Source: an uncultured Porphyromonadaceae bacterium
Lineage (GTDB): Bacteria; Bacteroidota; Bacteroidia; Bacteroidales; Muribaculaceae
Reading direction: 5' to 3'
DNA length: 64,000 bases
Assembly: GCA_947573485.1 (NCBI GenBank)
Contig: CANPGB010000013.1
Location: 1 to 64,000 of the forward strand
A program made the position numbers and the translations under genes. Position 1 is the first letter of the stretch. Each line of letters opens with the position of its first letter. The notes beneath the pieces were generated by a model. It made no database searches and was not told where the DNA came from. It saw nothing but the letters and a program-made list of their open reading frames with translations. Positions 8,906 to 17,770 of the stretch are shown piece by piece.

Positions 8906-9784
8906 CAGCACGGGCTCTACCTTGTCGCCGACAACAACAAGTGTGGTGGATATGATAATGAGCACGCCTCCGGCAATCTCGCGCCCTGTTATCATCTGGC
9001 CGAGCACACTCACACTGAGTATCACCGCCGTAACAGGCTCAAGGGCACCGAAGATAGCCGTAGGCGTAGAGCCTATGCACTGAATTGCCACAGTGGTGCA
9101 AATGAGCGATATTACAGTCGGAATCAAGGCTAACGCGGCGACATCGGCCCACATCCACGGCGCCGAGGGGAGCGTAAATTCACAGCCCAGGAGCATTACG
9201 AAGCCGAAAAGGAGGCTGCCGAAGAGGAGCACGTAGAATAGAAGCACAACTGTAGGTATGGCGTTGATGCGCTTTGATACATTGACCATAACGAGATAGG
9301 CCGCATATGCCGCCGACGACACCATTACGAGCAGGAAGCCGAAAGGGTCGAGGGCGAAGCCGCCGTCGTTGCGGATGAGCAACACGAGTCCGCAGGCCAT
9401 TATGGCGAGGCACACGGCTGTGAGTGGCTTGAAGCGCTCGTGGTAGACAAGGGTCATGATTATGGCCACGATAATGGGATAAACAAAGAGGAGAGTCGAG
9501 GCCACGCCCGAGTTCATGTAATTGTAGCTCTCGAAGAGCGTGAGCGACGATGCCGCCATAAGCAGGCCGAGGATAGCCACGGGCGCTATCTGACGGCGTT
9601 CGAGGCGCAGACTGCGGCCACGGGCGAGGCACATGAGGGCCACAAAGACGAGGCCGAGGAGGTAGCGGAAAACGAGCACGGAGTTGGCGTTCATGCCACC
9701 GGCGTACAGGGGCACGGCAAAAGCGGGAATAGTGCCATAGGTTGCCGCAGCGAGGGCGGCAAGGAGGTATCCTTTGAGTTTCAT
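8861..9784 (-). CDS. EamA/DMT-superfamily transporter
   Basis: 307 residues with about ten hydrophobic segments arranged as two EamA repeats, beginning MKLKGYLLAALAAATYGTIPAFAVPLYAGG. This is the RhaT/YdcZ-type drug/metabolite exporter fold of the inner membrane; the substrate cannot be told from the sequence. It is the last gene of a minus-strand run (DksA-like, lspA, DUF4296 protein, small protein, EamA); its ATG overlaps the preceding stop (ATGA at 9781-9784). The 3' end overlaps the convergent ClC gene by 45 bases, so no terminator separates them. Confidence 0.85.
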   Translation of the reverse strand: MKLKGYLLAALAAATYGTIPAFAVPLYAGGMNANSVLVFRYLLGLVFVALMCLARGRSLRLERRQIAPVAILGLLMAASSLTLFESYNYMNSGVASTLLFVYPIIVAIIMTLVYHERFKPLTAVCLAIMACGLVLLIRNDGGFALDPFGFLLVMVSSAAYAAYLVMVNVSKRINAIPTVVLLFYVLLFGSLLFGFVMLLGCEFTLPSAPWMWADVAALALIPTVISLICTTVAIQCIGSTPTAIFGALEPVTAVILSVSVLGQMITGREIAGGVLIIISTTLVVVGDKVEPVLLRARRMFPSLRRRR

Positions 9785-10002
9785 CGCTTTACAATTATCT
9801 GTGGTTCGCCGTCGGGGTCGGCCGGGCTGACTATTTCAACCGTGCCGTCGACAAAGGCCGTCGAGTAGGTCTCGCCCGCGAATGGTTGCACCGAGGTGTG
9901 CCAGCGTCCCGAACTGTCGCGGTTTATCTCAATAAAAGAAAGGCCGTATTCACGGCCTTCAAAAATAACATGATGAGCGAGAAGTCGCTTAGTCTGATTC
10001 AT
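9781..10002 (-). CDS. Small conserved-looking hypothetical protein (73 aa)
   Basis: The frame is open from 10059, but the ATG at 10002 (MNQTKRLLAHHVIF) is preferred because it overlaps the stop of the upstream DUF4296 gene by 14 bases, a coupled start. The product is a compact, predicted beta-rich cytoplasmic protein (HVIFEGREYGLSFIEI, then GRWHTSVQPFAGET, then TVEIVSPAD). It lacks a signal peptide, membrane helix and recognisable motif. Both overlaps (with the gene before and EamA after) place it firmly in the lspA operon. Function unknown. Confidence 0.65.
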   Translation of the reverse strand: MNQTKRLLAHHVIFEGREYGLSFIEINRDSSGRWHTSVQPFAGETYSTAFVDGTVEIVSPADPDGEPQIIVKR

Positions 10003-10825
10003 TTTCTTCAGTATTTTCCTCCACAACTTCATCGGCGATTTCGACGGGCGGGAGCACACGGCTTATGCGGCGCTGCATGTAGCGGCGCGAGTATGTGGCG
10101 GGGTTCACCCTCTTGCGCACGAGCTCCACGCTGTCGAGCTGCAGCGATGTGCCGTGGCGGTTGTCGGCCGAGAGGAAGCCGTAGACGCGTGTGGCGTCGG
10201 CGAGCGAGTCGGTGAGGAGCGAGAGCTCTTTCCAGCCGTCGCCATTGAACGACTGTGTGAGAAATTCCACAGTGCCGTCGGCATACTCGGCCACAAGGGT
10301 CCAGCGCTGGTCGGCGCCGTTGTTGAAGAATTTAGCGCGCCAAGTGTAGCTGTCGCCGCGCTGCCAGTTGAAGTCGCGTGCGAAGTTGAAGGTTACGGTC
10401 TTGGAGGGGAGGCGGTCGTTGACCACGATATGTGCGGGGCCGTTCCACACGTCCACCGAGTCACCGGCCATGGAGAGTGCTGCCTCGGCTGCCACGCGGT
10501 TGCCCGACTCAATGAGGCGGTGCTCGAGAATTTCAATGGTGCGGTCGTAGACCTCCATATACCGCGTGATATTGCGGCCATACCATGCGAGCGAGGAGTC
10601 GACCTGCTCAGACGTCACGCCGTGGCGGAGGTATACCGACTGTTTGAAAGCCTGTTTGAGCGAATCGGCCTGATAGTCTGAGCGGTTCATCTCGATAACA
10701 GCCTCAGCGGTGTGGACGTCGGCCATGAGCTGCGCCATCTCCTCGGGCTGCACGAGCTCGGAGGGCACCTTGTTGCATGCAAGGCACACCACGAGCGGCA
10801 ATAATATGCTAAGCAGCTTTCTCAT
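9989..10825 (-). CDS. DUF4296 lipoprotein
   Basis: 278 residues. The N-terminus is a lipoprotein signal (MRKLLSILLPLVVCLACN, lipid Cys at about 17). It is followed by the DUF4296 helical domain, recognisable by ELVQPEEMAQLMADVHTAEAVI and a SVYLRHGVTSEQVDSSLAWYGRN segment, with an additional C-terminal region. DUF4296 proteins are Bacteroidetes-specific and uncharacterised, and commonly sit beside lspA, as here: the ATG overlaps the lspA reading frame by 17 bases. The neighbour LspA is the peptidase that would process this very lipoprotein. Confidence 0.85.
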   Translation of the reverse strand: MRKLLSILLPLVVCLACNKVPSELVQPEEMAQLMADVHTAEAVIEMNRSDYQADSLKQAFKQSVYLRHGVTSEQVDSSLAWYGRNITRYMEVYDRTIEILEHRLIESGNRVAAEAALSMAGDSVDVWNGPAHIVVNDRLPSKTVTFNFARDFNWQRGDSYTWRAKFFNNGADQRWTLVAEYADGTVEFLTQSFNGDGWKELSLLTDSLADATRVYGFLSADNRHGTSLQLDSVELVRKRVNPATYSRRYMQRRISRVLPPVEIADEVVEENTEENESD

Positions 10826-11447
10826 CGACAGAAGCCGAATTGATATACTTTGAATAGAAGAGGATTATGGCCAGCATGCCCACGGTGATAGCCGAGTCGG
10901 CGATGTTGAACACCGGGTCGAAGAACGAAAACTCGCGTCCGCCAAGCCAGGGCATCCACTCGGGCCAGGTGAAAGAGAAGAGCGGGAAGTACAGCATATC
11001 AACCACATAGCCGTGGAATATGCCTCCATAGCCCTCGCCCCACGGTACGAAGTGCGCGGTGAGCGGCGGGTAGGGATTGGTGAAAATCTCGCCGTAGCAC
11101 ACGCAATCGACAATATTTCCGAAGGCACCGGCTGCAATGAGGGCCACGCAGGCAACATATCCGGCGGGCACCTTGGCGGCGCGCGTAAGGCGGGTGATAT
11201 ACCACACGAGGAAGCCGACAAGCACTATACGGAAAAGAGTGAGGAAGAGCTTGCTTCCCAACTCAATGCCGAAAGCCATGCCGTTGTTCTGGATAAAACG
11301 GAGGTGGAACCAGGGGAGAATCTCGAGATCCTCGCCGAGGTAGAACGACGTCTTGACCCATATCTTAACCGCCTGGTCGATGACGATAACGGCGGCCACA
11401 ATAATCCACGCCAGCAGAGCGAGCCGGCGGCTGCGTGTCATTTGCAT
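10809..11447 (-). CDS. lspA: Lipoprotein signal peptidase LspA
   Basis: 212 residues with four hydrophobic segments, longer than the E. coli enzyme (164) as is usual in Bacteroidetes. The two catalytic aspartates of the A8 family are visible: Asp114 in GNIVDCV (the usual GNxxDR motif, with Cys in place of Arg) and Asp184 in FNIADS. Asp24 in VIDQAVK and NNGMAFG at 54-60 are other conserved blocks. It cleaves prolipoproteins in the inner membrane after diacylglyceryl transfer. The gene follows the DksA-like gene after three bases and overlaps the DUF4296 lipoprotein gene, indicating one operon. Confidence 0.95.
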   Translation of the reverse strand: MQMTRSRRLALLAWIIVAAVIVIDQAVKIWVKTSFYLGEDLEILPWFHLRFIQNNGMAFGIELGSKLFLTLFRIVLVGFLVWYITRLTRAAKVPAGYVACVALIAAGAFGNIVDCVCYGEIFTNPYPPLTAHFVPWGEGYGGIFHGYVVDMLYFPLFSFTWPEWMPWLGGREFSFFDPVFNIADSAITVGMLAIILFYSKYINSASVDEKAA

Positions 11448-11450
11448 AGT

Positions 11451-11831
11451 TTAATGACGGGGATCGTTCTTGGCCTCCACACAGAGCGTGGCGTGGGGCA
11501 CGGCGCGCAGGCGCTCCTTGGGTATGAGCTTACCTGTAGCACGGCACACGCCGTAGGTTTTATTCTCGATGCGCACGAGAGCCTTGCGCAGATGCCCGAT
11601 GAACTGGCGCTGACGCTCGGCAAGACGTGCCGTAGCCTCTCGCTCGAGGGTGTTGGCGCCCTCTTCGAGGACCTTGAAAGTGGGCGAAGTATCGGCGGTG
11701 TCGTTGCCGTCGTTGTTACGCAGAGAAGCGCACAGCTCATCGTAGAGCGCCTGCGCCGTCTCTATTTTCGAGAGAATGAGCTGACGGAATTCTTCGAGCT
11801 CCTCGTCGGAGTATCGGGGTGTGGTGGTCAT
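11451..11831 (-). CDS. DksA/TraR-family protein with a degenerate zinc finger
   Basis: 126 residues: an N-terminal coiled-coil-like helix pair (residues about 8-90), then the DksA/TraR finger region YGVCRATGKLIPKERLRAVP. Of the four zinc cysteines only Cys96 and Cys117 remain; the partner positions are Thr99 and Ala120. It may therefore fold without zinc, as known for some DksA paralogues. Proteins of this family bind the RNA polymerase secondary channel; whether this one does is inference. It heads the operon with lspA. A GC-rich hairpin at 11866-11897 separates it from ileS. Confidence 0.85.
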   Translation of the reverse strand: MTTTPRYSDEELEEFRQLILSKIETAQALYDELCASLRNNDGNDTADTSPTFKVLEEGANTLEREATARLAERQRQFIGHLRKALVRIENKTYGVCRATGKLIPKERLRAVPHATLCVEAKNDPRH

Positions 11832-11865
11832 AGCGTAATCTATTGTTGGAGAGGGTTTATGAATC

Positions 11866-11897
11866 GGTGCGGGGGCACTCCGGGGCGCCCCCGCACC
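11866..11897 (-). terminator. Strong GC hairpin between ileS and the DksA-like gene
   Basis: GGTGCGGGGGC (11866-11876) pairs perfectly with GCCCCCGCACC (11887-11897) across a 10-base loop, starting five bases after the ileS stop. No U-tract follows on the minus strand, so it may be a pause or 3'-end stabiliser instead of a complete intrinsic terminator. Confidence 0.5.
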
Positions 11898-11902
11898 GTG
11901 AG

Positions 11903-14900
11903 TCAGGCGAGAGTGATGACGGCTCCGAGCTTGATGTCGTCGATGTCGAGAATCTCTACAGCATCGGCATCGGTGACGTCGGCCACGGTCACGGCGTCGG
12001 CAAGCACCTGTGCGGCGATATAGCTGCCGTACTCGGCCACCACGCCTTCAATTTCGGGGCAAGGCACGAAAGTGAGGTTTATGTGGTCGGTGATGTCGTA
12101 GCCGCGCTTCTTGCGGATGTTTTGCACGCGGTTGATAATCTCGCGGGCGAGACCTTCGCGGAAGAGCTCGGGAGTTACGTCGATGTCGAGAGCCACGGTG
12201 AGGGCGCCCTCGTTGGCCACGAGCCAGCCGGGCATATCCTCAGAAATGATCTTGACATCGGCGATGTCGACGCGTGCCGATGTGCCTTCGATGTTGAGGT
12301 CGAGGTACCCGTCGCGCTCAAGGGCGGCGATAGAGGCGCGGTCGAGGCTCTTTATGAGGGCGGCAGCCTGCTTCATGAGCTTGCCGAATTTCGGTCCGAG
12401 TTTCTTGAAGTCGGGGTCGACGCGCTTGACGAATATCTCGTTGTCGGCCGATACAACCTCGAGTTTCTTGACGTTGACCTCGGTGCATACGATAGCCGCG
12501 ATTTCGGCTATCTGTGCGGCGAGCTTGCCGTCGGGGGCGGGCACGAGCATCTTTGCAAGCGGCTGACGCACCTTGAGGTTGGCTTTCTTGCGGAGCGAGA
12601 GCACGAGCGAGGTAAGGCGCTGGGCAATGTCCATGCGCTCTTCGAGGGCGCTGTCGATAGCGGCGCTGTCGGGCTTGGGGAAGTCGGAGAGGTGCACCGA
12701 AGCAGCCTCGGTGCCTGCGGTGAGGTCGCGGTAGAGACGGTCGGCGAAGAAGGGTGCCACAGGAGCGATGAGACGCGCCACGGTGAGGAGGCAGGTGTGG
12801 AGGGTCTGGTAGGCGGCGAGCTTGTCGGCGTCGAGACCGCGACCCCAGAAGCGCTTGCGGTTGAGGCGCACATACCAGTTTGAGAGCTTATCGAGCACAA
12901 ACTCGCTGATAGCACGCACGGCCTTGGTGGGCTCATAGTCGTCGAAGGCCTCGGTAACCTGGCCGATGAGGGTATTGAGCAGCGAGAGAATCCAACGGTC
13001 GAGCTCGGGGCGCTCTGCAAGGGGCACCTGAGCCTCGTCGGCGGTGAAACCGTCGACGTTGGCATACATCGCAAAGAAGTTATAGGTGTTGGAGAGTGTC
13101 GAGAAGAACTTGCGCGAGGTCTCGGCGACACCGTCGGGGTCATATTTGAGGTTATCCCAGGGCGACGAGGTGGCAATCATATACCAGCGCACGGGGTCGG
13201 AACCGAATTTCTCGATTGTGGTGAAGGGGTCAACGGCGTTGCCCTTGCGCTTCGACATTTTCTCGCCGTTCTTGTCGAGCACGAGGCCGTTCGATACCAC
13301 AGCCTTGAAGGCGCAGGAGTCGAAAGCCATGGTGCCTATGGCGTGGAGCGTGAAGAACCAGCCGCGAGTCTGGTCGACACCCTCGGCGATGAAGTCGGCG
13401 GGGAAAAGGTCGCCGCGGTCGAAGGCTTCCTTGTTCTCGAAGGGATAGTGAATCTGGGCATAGGGCATGGAGCCGGAGTCGAACCACACGTCGATGAGGT
13501 CGGTTTCGCGCTTCATGGGTTTGCCCGAGGGCGAAACGAGCACGATGTCGTCGACATAGGGGCGGTGGAGGTCGATGAGCTCGTAATTCTCCTTTGCGTA
13601 GTTGCCGGGCACGAATCCTTTGTCACGCAGGGGGTTGCTCTTCATGACACCGGCGGCCACGGCCTTGTCGATTTCGGCATAGAGGGTGGCGACGCTGTCG
13701 ATGCACAGCTCTTCGTCGCCGCTCTCGGTGCGCCATATAGGCAGCGGAGTGCCCCAGTAACGGCTGCGCGAGAGGTTCCAGTCCTGGAGATTCTCGAGCC
13801 ACTTGCCGAAGCGGCCTGAACCGGTCGAGGCGGGTTTCCACTTGATGTCGTTGTTAAGCTCCATGAGGCGCTCGCGCACGGCGGTAGAACGGATAAACCA
13901 GCTGTCGAGCGGGTAATAGAGCACGGGCTTGTCGGTGCGCCAGCAGTGGGGGTAGTTGTGCACGTGTTTCTCAATCTTGAAGGCTTTGCCTTCGGCCTTG
14001 AGGTCCATGCAGATAGCCACGTCGAGGGTTTCGGTGTCGTCGGTAGCGGCGGGGTCGTAGGCGTTCTTCACATATCGGCCGGCCCAACGGCTGTATTCCT
14101 CGACATTGACCATTTTAGCTACGAACTCGGGGTCGAGGTCCTCGAGGCGGAAGAAGCGGCCTGTGAGGTCGACCATGGGGCGGATGTTGCCGTCGCGGTC
14201 TATCATGTGGAGGGGGGGCACACCGGCGGCACGCGACACACGGAGGTCGTCGGCGCCGAAGGTTCCTGCGATATGCACGATGCCGGTACCGTCGTCGGTA
14301 GTGACATAGTCGCCGGGAATAACGCGGAAGGCGCCTTCGCCGGGATTAACCCAGGGCAGCAGCTGCTCGTAGTGGAGGCCAACGAGGTCGTTGCCGGTGA
14401 GGGTATCGACAATCTCGAAGGGCACAAGCTTGTCGCCCTTGGTGTATTCTTCGAGGGCCACCTCGCGCGCCTTGGGGTTGAAGATGCTGTTAACCAACGC
14501 CTCGGCCACGGTCACGGTGACGGGCTCGCCCGAATAGGGGTTATATGTGCGCACAATGCAGTAGCGGATGTTGGGACCTACGCAGAGGGCGGTGTTCGAG
14601 GGGAGGGTCCAGGGTGTGGTTGTCCATGCCAGGAGGCAAGCCTTGCCCCAGCCCTGCATTGCGGGCAGCGGGTCGGTGAGGGTGAACTGCGCTATGCAGG
14701 TTGTATCTTTTACGTCGCGGTAGCAGCCGGGCTGGTTAAGCTCGTGGGAGCTCAGGCCGGTGCCTGCAGCGGGCGAATAGGGCTGGATAGTATAGCCCTT
14801 GTAGAGGAGATTCTTGTTATAGAGCTGAGCGAGGAGCCACCATACAGTCTCGATATATCGGTTGTCGTAGGTGATATAGGGGTCGGTGGTATCCACCCAA

Positions 14901-15322
14901 TAGCCCATGAGGTTGGTGAGAGTCTCCCACTCGCGGGTATATTTCATCACCTCGCGTCGGCAGGCGGCGTTATACTCGTCAACAGAAATTTTCTTGCCGA
15001 TGTCTTCCTTGGTAATACCTAACGAACGCTCAACGCCGAGCTCCACGGGCAGGCCGTGAGTATCCCAGCCGGCCTTGCGCTTCACGCAGAAGCCCTGCAT
15101 GGTCTTGTAGCGGCAGAAGAGGTCTTTAATGGTTCGCGCCATTACGTGGTGAATACCGGGCATGCCGTTTGCCGAGGGAGGCCCCTCGTAGAAAACGAAA
15201 GAAGGCGCGCCCTCACGGAGGGCCACACTCTGCTCGAAAAGCCCGTCGGCATTCCACTTGGCGAGCATTTCCTTATTGAGGTCGGAAAGGTTTAAACCGT
15301 TGTATTCGTTGAATTTCTTCAT
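11903..15322 (-). CDS. ileS: Isoleucyl-tRNA synthetase
   Basis: 1139 residues, a class I aminoacyl-tRNA synthetase of the long, eukaryote-like type usual in Bacteroidetes. The HIGH motif appears as GMPGIHH at 53-59 (after EGPPSANG) and KMSKR near residue 690 (LDKNGEKMSKRKGNA). The large editing insertion lies between, with the WDTHGLPVE motif near 96. The C-terminal half is the anticodon-binding region, beginning around ELDRWILSLLNTLI. It charges tRNA-Ile with isoleucine in the cytoplasm. It is separated from rpsP upstream by a terminator hairpin (15349-15388). Confidence 0.97.
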   Translation of the reverse strand: MKKFNEYNGLNLSDLNKEMLAKWNADGLFEQSVALREGAPSFVFYEGPPSANGMPGIHHVMARTIKDLFCRYKTMQGFCVKRKAGWDTHGLPVELGVERSLGITKEDIGKKISVDEYNAACRREVMKYTREWETLTNLMGYWVDTTDPYITYDNRYIETVWWLLAQLYNKNLLYKGYTIQPYSPAAGTGLSSHELNQPGCYRDVKDTTCIAQFTLTDPLPAMQGWGKACLLAWTTTPWTLPSNTALCVGPNIRYCIVRTYNPYSGEPVTVTVAEALVNSIFNPKAREVALEEYTKGDKLVPFEIVDTLTGNDLVGLHYEQLLPWVNPGEGAFRVIPGDYVTTDDGTGIVHIAGTFGADDLRVSRAAGVPPLHMIDRDGNIRPMVDLTGRFFRLEDLDPEFVAKMVNVEEYSRWAGRYVKNAYDPAATDDTETLDVAICMDLKAEGKAFKIEKHVHNYPHCWRTDKPVLYYPLDSWFIRSTAVRERLMELNNDIKWKPASTGSGRFGKWLENLQDWNLSRSRYWGTPLPIWRTESGDEELCIDSVATLYAEIDKAVAAGVMKSNPLRDKGFVPGNYAKENYELIDLHRPYVDDIVLVSPSGKPMKRETDLIDVWFDSGSMPYAQIHYPFENKEAFDRGDLFPADFIAEGVDQTRGWFFTLHAIGTMAFDSCAFKAVVSNGLVLDKNGEKMSKRKGNAVDPFTTIEKFGSDPVRWYMIATSSPWDNLKYDPDGVAETSRKFFSTLSNTYNFFAMYANVDGFTADEAQVPLAERPELDRWILSLLNTLIGQVTEAFDDYEPTKAVRAISEFVLDKLSNWYVRLNRKRFWGRGLDADKLAAYQTLHTCLLTVARLIAPVAPFFADRLYRDLTAGTEAASVHLSDFPKPDSAAIDSALEERMDIAQRLTSLVLSLRKKANLKVRQPLAKMLVPAPDGKLAAQIAEIAAIVCTEVNVKKLEVVSADNEIFVKRVDPDFKKLGPKFGKLMKQAAALIKSLDRASIAALERDGYLDLNIEGTSARVDIADVKIISEDMPGWLVANEGALTVALDIDVTPELFREGLAREIINRVQNIRKKRGYDITDHINLTFVPCPEIEGVVAEYGSYIAAQVLADAVTVADVTDADAVEILDIDDIKLGAVITLA

Positions 15323-15348
15323 GGAAGGAAGTCGGTAAAAAATTTGTA

Positions 15349-15388
15349 AAAGGGTGTGTCGGCATTGTATACAGCTGACACACCCTTT
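15349..15388 (-). terminator. Rho-independent terminator after rpsP
   Basis: AAAGGGTGTGTC (15349-15360) and GACACACCCTTT (15377-15388) form a perfect 12-base-pair stem; on the minus strand it is followed by TTTACAAATTTTTT. It lies 27 bases after the rpsP stop and just before ileS. Confidence 0.85.
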
Positions 15389-15415
15389 AGAGTATCGTGA
15401 AGCGCGGAGTCGCTA

Positions 15416-15952
15416 TTATTCTGCGGCAGTAGCTTCGGTTTCTTCGGCAGCGGGTGCTGCTTCAGCTTCGGCAGCAGCCTGAGCGGCAGCGGCTTCAGCC
15501 TTTTTCTTTGCAACGAGTTCGGCCTTAGCCTTGTTTCGTGCAGTTTCTGCTTCAAGACGCTGCTTTGCGTTGAGCTCGCGCTTGTCGGCCATAGCGGTCT
15601 TCTGAGCGTTCACTTTAGCGTCTTTCTTAGCCTTCCAGGCAGCGAAGCGGCGTTCTGCCTCAGCCTGGTCGAATGCGCCTTTCTTCACGCCGCCGAGGAG
15701 GTGGTTCATAAGGAGAACACCCTCGTTGGAGAGAATAGAGCGTACGGTATCGGTGGGTTCAGCACCGACAGTCACCCAATACAAAGCCCGCTCGAAGTTA
15801 AGAGTAATTGTAGCAGGATTAGTGTTCGGATTATAGGAACCTATCCTTTCAATAAATCTACCATCTCGTGGTGCCCTGCTATCGGCGATGACAATAGGAT
15901 AGAACGCATAGTTCTTGCGACCATGACGTTGTAATCTGATTTTTGTTGCCAT
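15416..15952 (-). CDS. rpsP: Ribosomal protein bS16 with an extended C-terminus
   Basis: 178 residues. Residues 1-80 are a typical bS16 ([18 protein letters not shown] ... [19 protein letters not shown]). About 95 extra residues follow: a Lys/Ala/Glu-rich charged helix ending in an Ala/Glu tail ([17 protein letters not shown]). bS16 of E. coli is 82 residues; long charged tails are common in Bacteroidetes. It binds 16S rRNA in the 30S body. It is transcribed from its own strong promoter (15991-16022) and closed by a terminator. Confidence 0.97.
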   Translation of the reverse strand: MATKIRLQRHGRKNYAFYPIVIADSRAPRDGRFIERIGSYNPNTNPATITLNFERALYWVTVGAEPTDTVRSILSNEGVLLMNHLLGGVKKGAFDQAEAERRFAAWKAKKDAKVNAQKTAMADKRELNAKQRLEAETARNKAKAELVAKKKAEAAAAQAAAEAEAAPAAEETEATAAE

Positions 15953-15990
15953 TTAGTTAATTGATATTGGTTTTGTATTGTTTAGCGGCG

Positions 15991-16022
15991 CAAAGGTAGT
16001 GTTTATTTTTCACACCACCAAA
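15991..16022 (-). promoter_or_regulatory. rpsP: Strong rpsP promoter
   Basis: Minus strand TTTG (16019-16022), a 20-base spacer and TACCTTTG (15991-15998). A 5' leader of about 30 bases precedes the ATG at 15952. Confidence 0.75.
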
Positions 16023-16033
16023 TTTTATCGGTT

Positions 16034-17725
16034 TTATTTCTCAATAGCCTCTTTGATTGAGTCGACTATGTAGCGCACGTCGTCGTCGGTGACCCAGGGG
16101 CCGGCGGGGAGGCAGATGCCCACCTTGAAGAGCTCTTCGCTCACACCGTTGACATAGGCGGGGGCGTTTTTGTATACCGGTTGGCGGTGCATGGGCTTCC
16201 AGAGGGGGCGTGCCTCGATGTTGGCCTTGTCGAGAAAGACGCGCAGCGCCTCCACGTTGTCATTTGGCTGGCAGTCGGTGGTGGCAGTCGAGGCGGCATG
16301 GATTACGCCTGCGGCACCGCCCACAGCGCCGGTGATAATGGTCTTGTAGGCGTTCTCCTGCCCCTTGATGCGGAGCTCGGGGTCGAGGGTGGCGGTGCAG
16401 AGCCAGAAGTTGGAGTCGAAGACCCCACCCCGGCCCTCCCCGCAGGGGAGGGTGACGAGTTGGTATTTGATTTTTTCTAAAACGCTATCGGGATTGTGCA
16501 GAACATTTTCGTTGGTAAACCGAAGGACCTTGAAGCCCTTGCTCTTAAGGAATTCGGTACGTTCCTCATCAGAGGCTTTTTGCATCGGTTCGTTGTGGTA
16601 TCCGCCGTCAATCTCTACCACGAGCCCGCTCTCCAGATCGACGAAATCGACAATGAAGTCGCCGATAATATGCTGACGCCGGAATTTTGCGCCAAGAGCT
16701 TTGTCGCGCAGCAGAGACCACATCACACTTTCCGCTTCTGTAGGATTTTGCCTCATTCGCAAGGCATTCTCCTTAAGCAACTCATAATTTGCACTCACAG
16801 GTATATCGCGGCGTAACATAGCCCCCTCCCCCTGCGGGGAGGGCTGGGGAGGGGTCGGGTTGGTGTGCATGGTGATACCCTCGACGTCTTTAAGCAGCTC
16901 ACAGTAAAGCTCCTGCACATGCTTGTGGTGGGCGATGTGCTCGTCGATAATTGTCATCTGCCCGCGGCCTATGCCTGCGCAGATGTTGCTCATGCGGTAG
17001 TTGTAGCCTATGGCCTCGTGTTGGTAGTAGGGGTACGACTCGCGGGCCTGAGTGGCATACCACATTATGGTGTTCTTGTCGTCGGCGTTGTCGCAGATGA
17101 GGGCACCGCCGCCCGAGGTGGTGATCATCTTGTTGCCGTTGAACGAGAGCACGCCGTACTTGCCGAAAGTGCCGAGCACCTGCCCGCGGTAGCGCGAGCC
17201 GAGGCCTTCGGCGGCGTCTTCGATTACAGGGATGCCGTAGCGGTCGGCGATCTCCATGATGCCGTCGATGCGGTAAGGCATGCCGTAGAGTGCCACGGGG
17301 ATGATAGCTTTGGGGGTGCGGCCGGTCTTGGCGATGCGGTCTTTGATGGCCTCCTCGAGCAGGTCGGGGTCCATGTTCCACGACTCGCGCTCAGAGTCAA
17401 CGAACACGGGTGTGGCGCCGAGGTAGGTAATGGGGTGGCTCGAGGCGCAGAAAGTGAACGACTGCACGAGCACCTCGTCGCCCGCACCCACACCGCAGGC
17501 TATGAGTGCCAAATGGACGGCGGCAGTGCCTGCGCTGAGGGCCACGACCTTCTTGTCGAGATGCCCTTCGGGCTTGATTTCGTTGACGAAGTCCTCAAGG
17601 TCTTTCTCGAAGCCGTTGACGTTGGGGCCGAGGGGCACTACCCAGTTCTGGTCGAAAGCCTCTTTTATAAAATCTTGTTCCTTGCCGCTCATGTGAGCCA
17701 GGCAAAGCAGTATTCGGTCTCTCAT
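16034..17725 (-). CDS. DegT/DnrJ/EryC1 sugar aminotransferase interrupted in frame by a DUF559 nuclease-like domain
   Basis: 563 residues. Residues 1-289 and about 436-563 form a complete DegT-type PLP aminotransferase of nucleotide-sugar biosynthesis (NWVVPLGPNVNGFEKDL at the start, the PLP lysine at 199 in SFNGNKMITTSGGG, C-terminal RPLWKPMHRQPVY). Between them lie about 146 foreign residues: TPPQPSPQGEGAM, then a DUF559 domain (PTEAESVMWSLLRD near 328-340; acidic PD-(D/E)XK-like residues Asp360, Glu371 and Asp373 in DFVDLESGLVVEIDGGYH), then LPCGEGRGGVF. The borders are palindromic inverted repeats in the DNA (16421-16452 and 16822-16859). There is no stop or frameshift, so one long protein is predicted; whether the aminotransferase still works is unknown. 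It is the last gene of the capsule locus. Confidence 0.85.
   Translation of the reverse strand: MRDRILLCLAHMSGKEQDFIKEAFDQNWVVPLGPNVNGFEKDLEDFVNEIKPEGHLDKKVVALSAGTAAVHLALIACGVGAGDEVLVQSFTFCASSHPITYLGATPVFVDSERESWNMDPDLLEEAIKDRIAKTGRTPKAIIPVALYGMPYRIDGIMEIADRYGIPVIEDAAEGLGSRYRGQVLGTFGKYGVLSFNGNKMITTSGGGALICDNADDKNTIMWYATQARESYPYYQHEAIGYNYRMSNICAGIGRGQMTIIDEHIAHHKHVQELYCELLKDVEGITMHTNPTPPQPSPQGEGAMLRRDIPVSANYELLKENALRMRQNPTEAESVMWSLLRDKALGAKFRRQHIIGDFIVDFVDLESGLVVEIDGGYHNEPMQKASDEERTEFLKSKGFKVLRFTNENVLHNPDSVLEKIKYQLVTLPCGEGRGGVFDSNFWLCTATLDPELRIKGQENAYKTIITGAVGGAAGVIHAASTATTDCQPNDNVEALRVFLDKANIEARPLWKPMHRQPVYKNAPAYVNGVSEELFKVGICLPAGPWVTDDDVRYIVDSIKEAIEK
16421..16859 (-). mobile_element. DUF559 insertion element with palindromic inverted ends
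   Basis: The ends match in inverted orientation: GACCCCACCCC...CCCTCCCCGCAGGGGAGGG at the left and, read from the right on the other strand, GACCCCTCCCC...CCCTCCCCGCAGGGGGAGGG. Each end also contains a hairpin (CCCTCCCC with GGGGAGGG, loop of 3 or 4 bases). Between them lies an ORF that can start at an internal ATG (MLRRDIPVSANYELL) and encodes the DUF559 domain. No transposase is present. The reading frame of the host gene is kept. Confidence 0.7.
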
Positions 17726-17770
17726 AATTTAATGATTGATTTATGATGAGTGAGATATATGCGTCAGTGG

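Noticed and set aside
11013-12023. 336-codon plus-strand frame crossing lspA and the DksA-like gene
   Set aside because: It crosses two recognisable genes on the other strand and has no domain of its own.
16034-17725. DegT insert considered as an intein
   Set aside because: No Cys or Ser at the N-terminal junction, no terminal His-Asn, no splicing blocks; the insert is DUF559 with repeat-coded borders.
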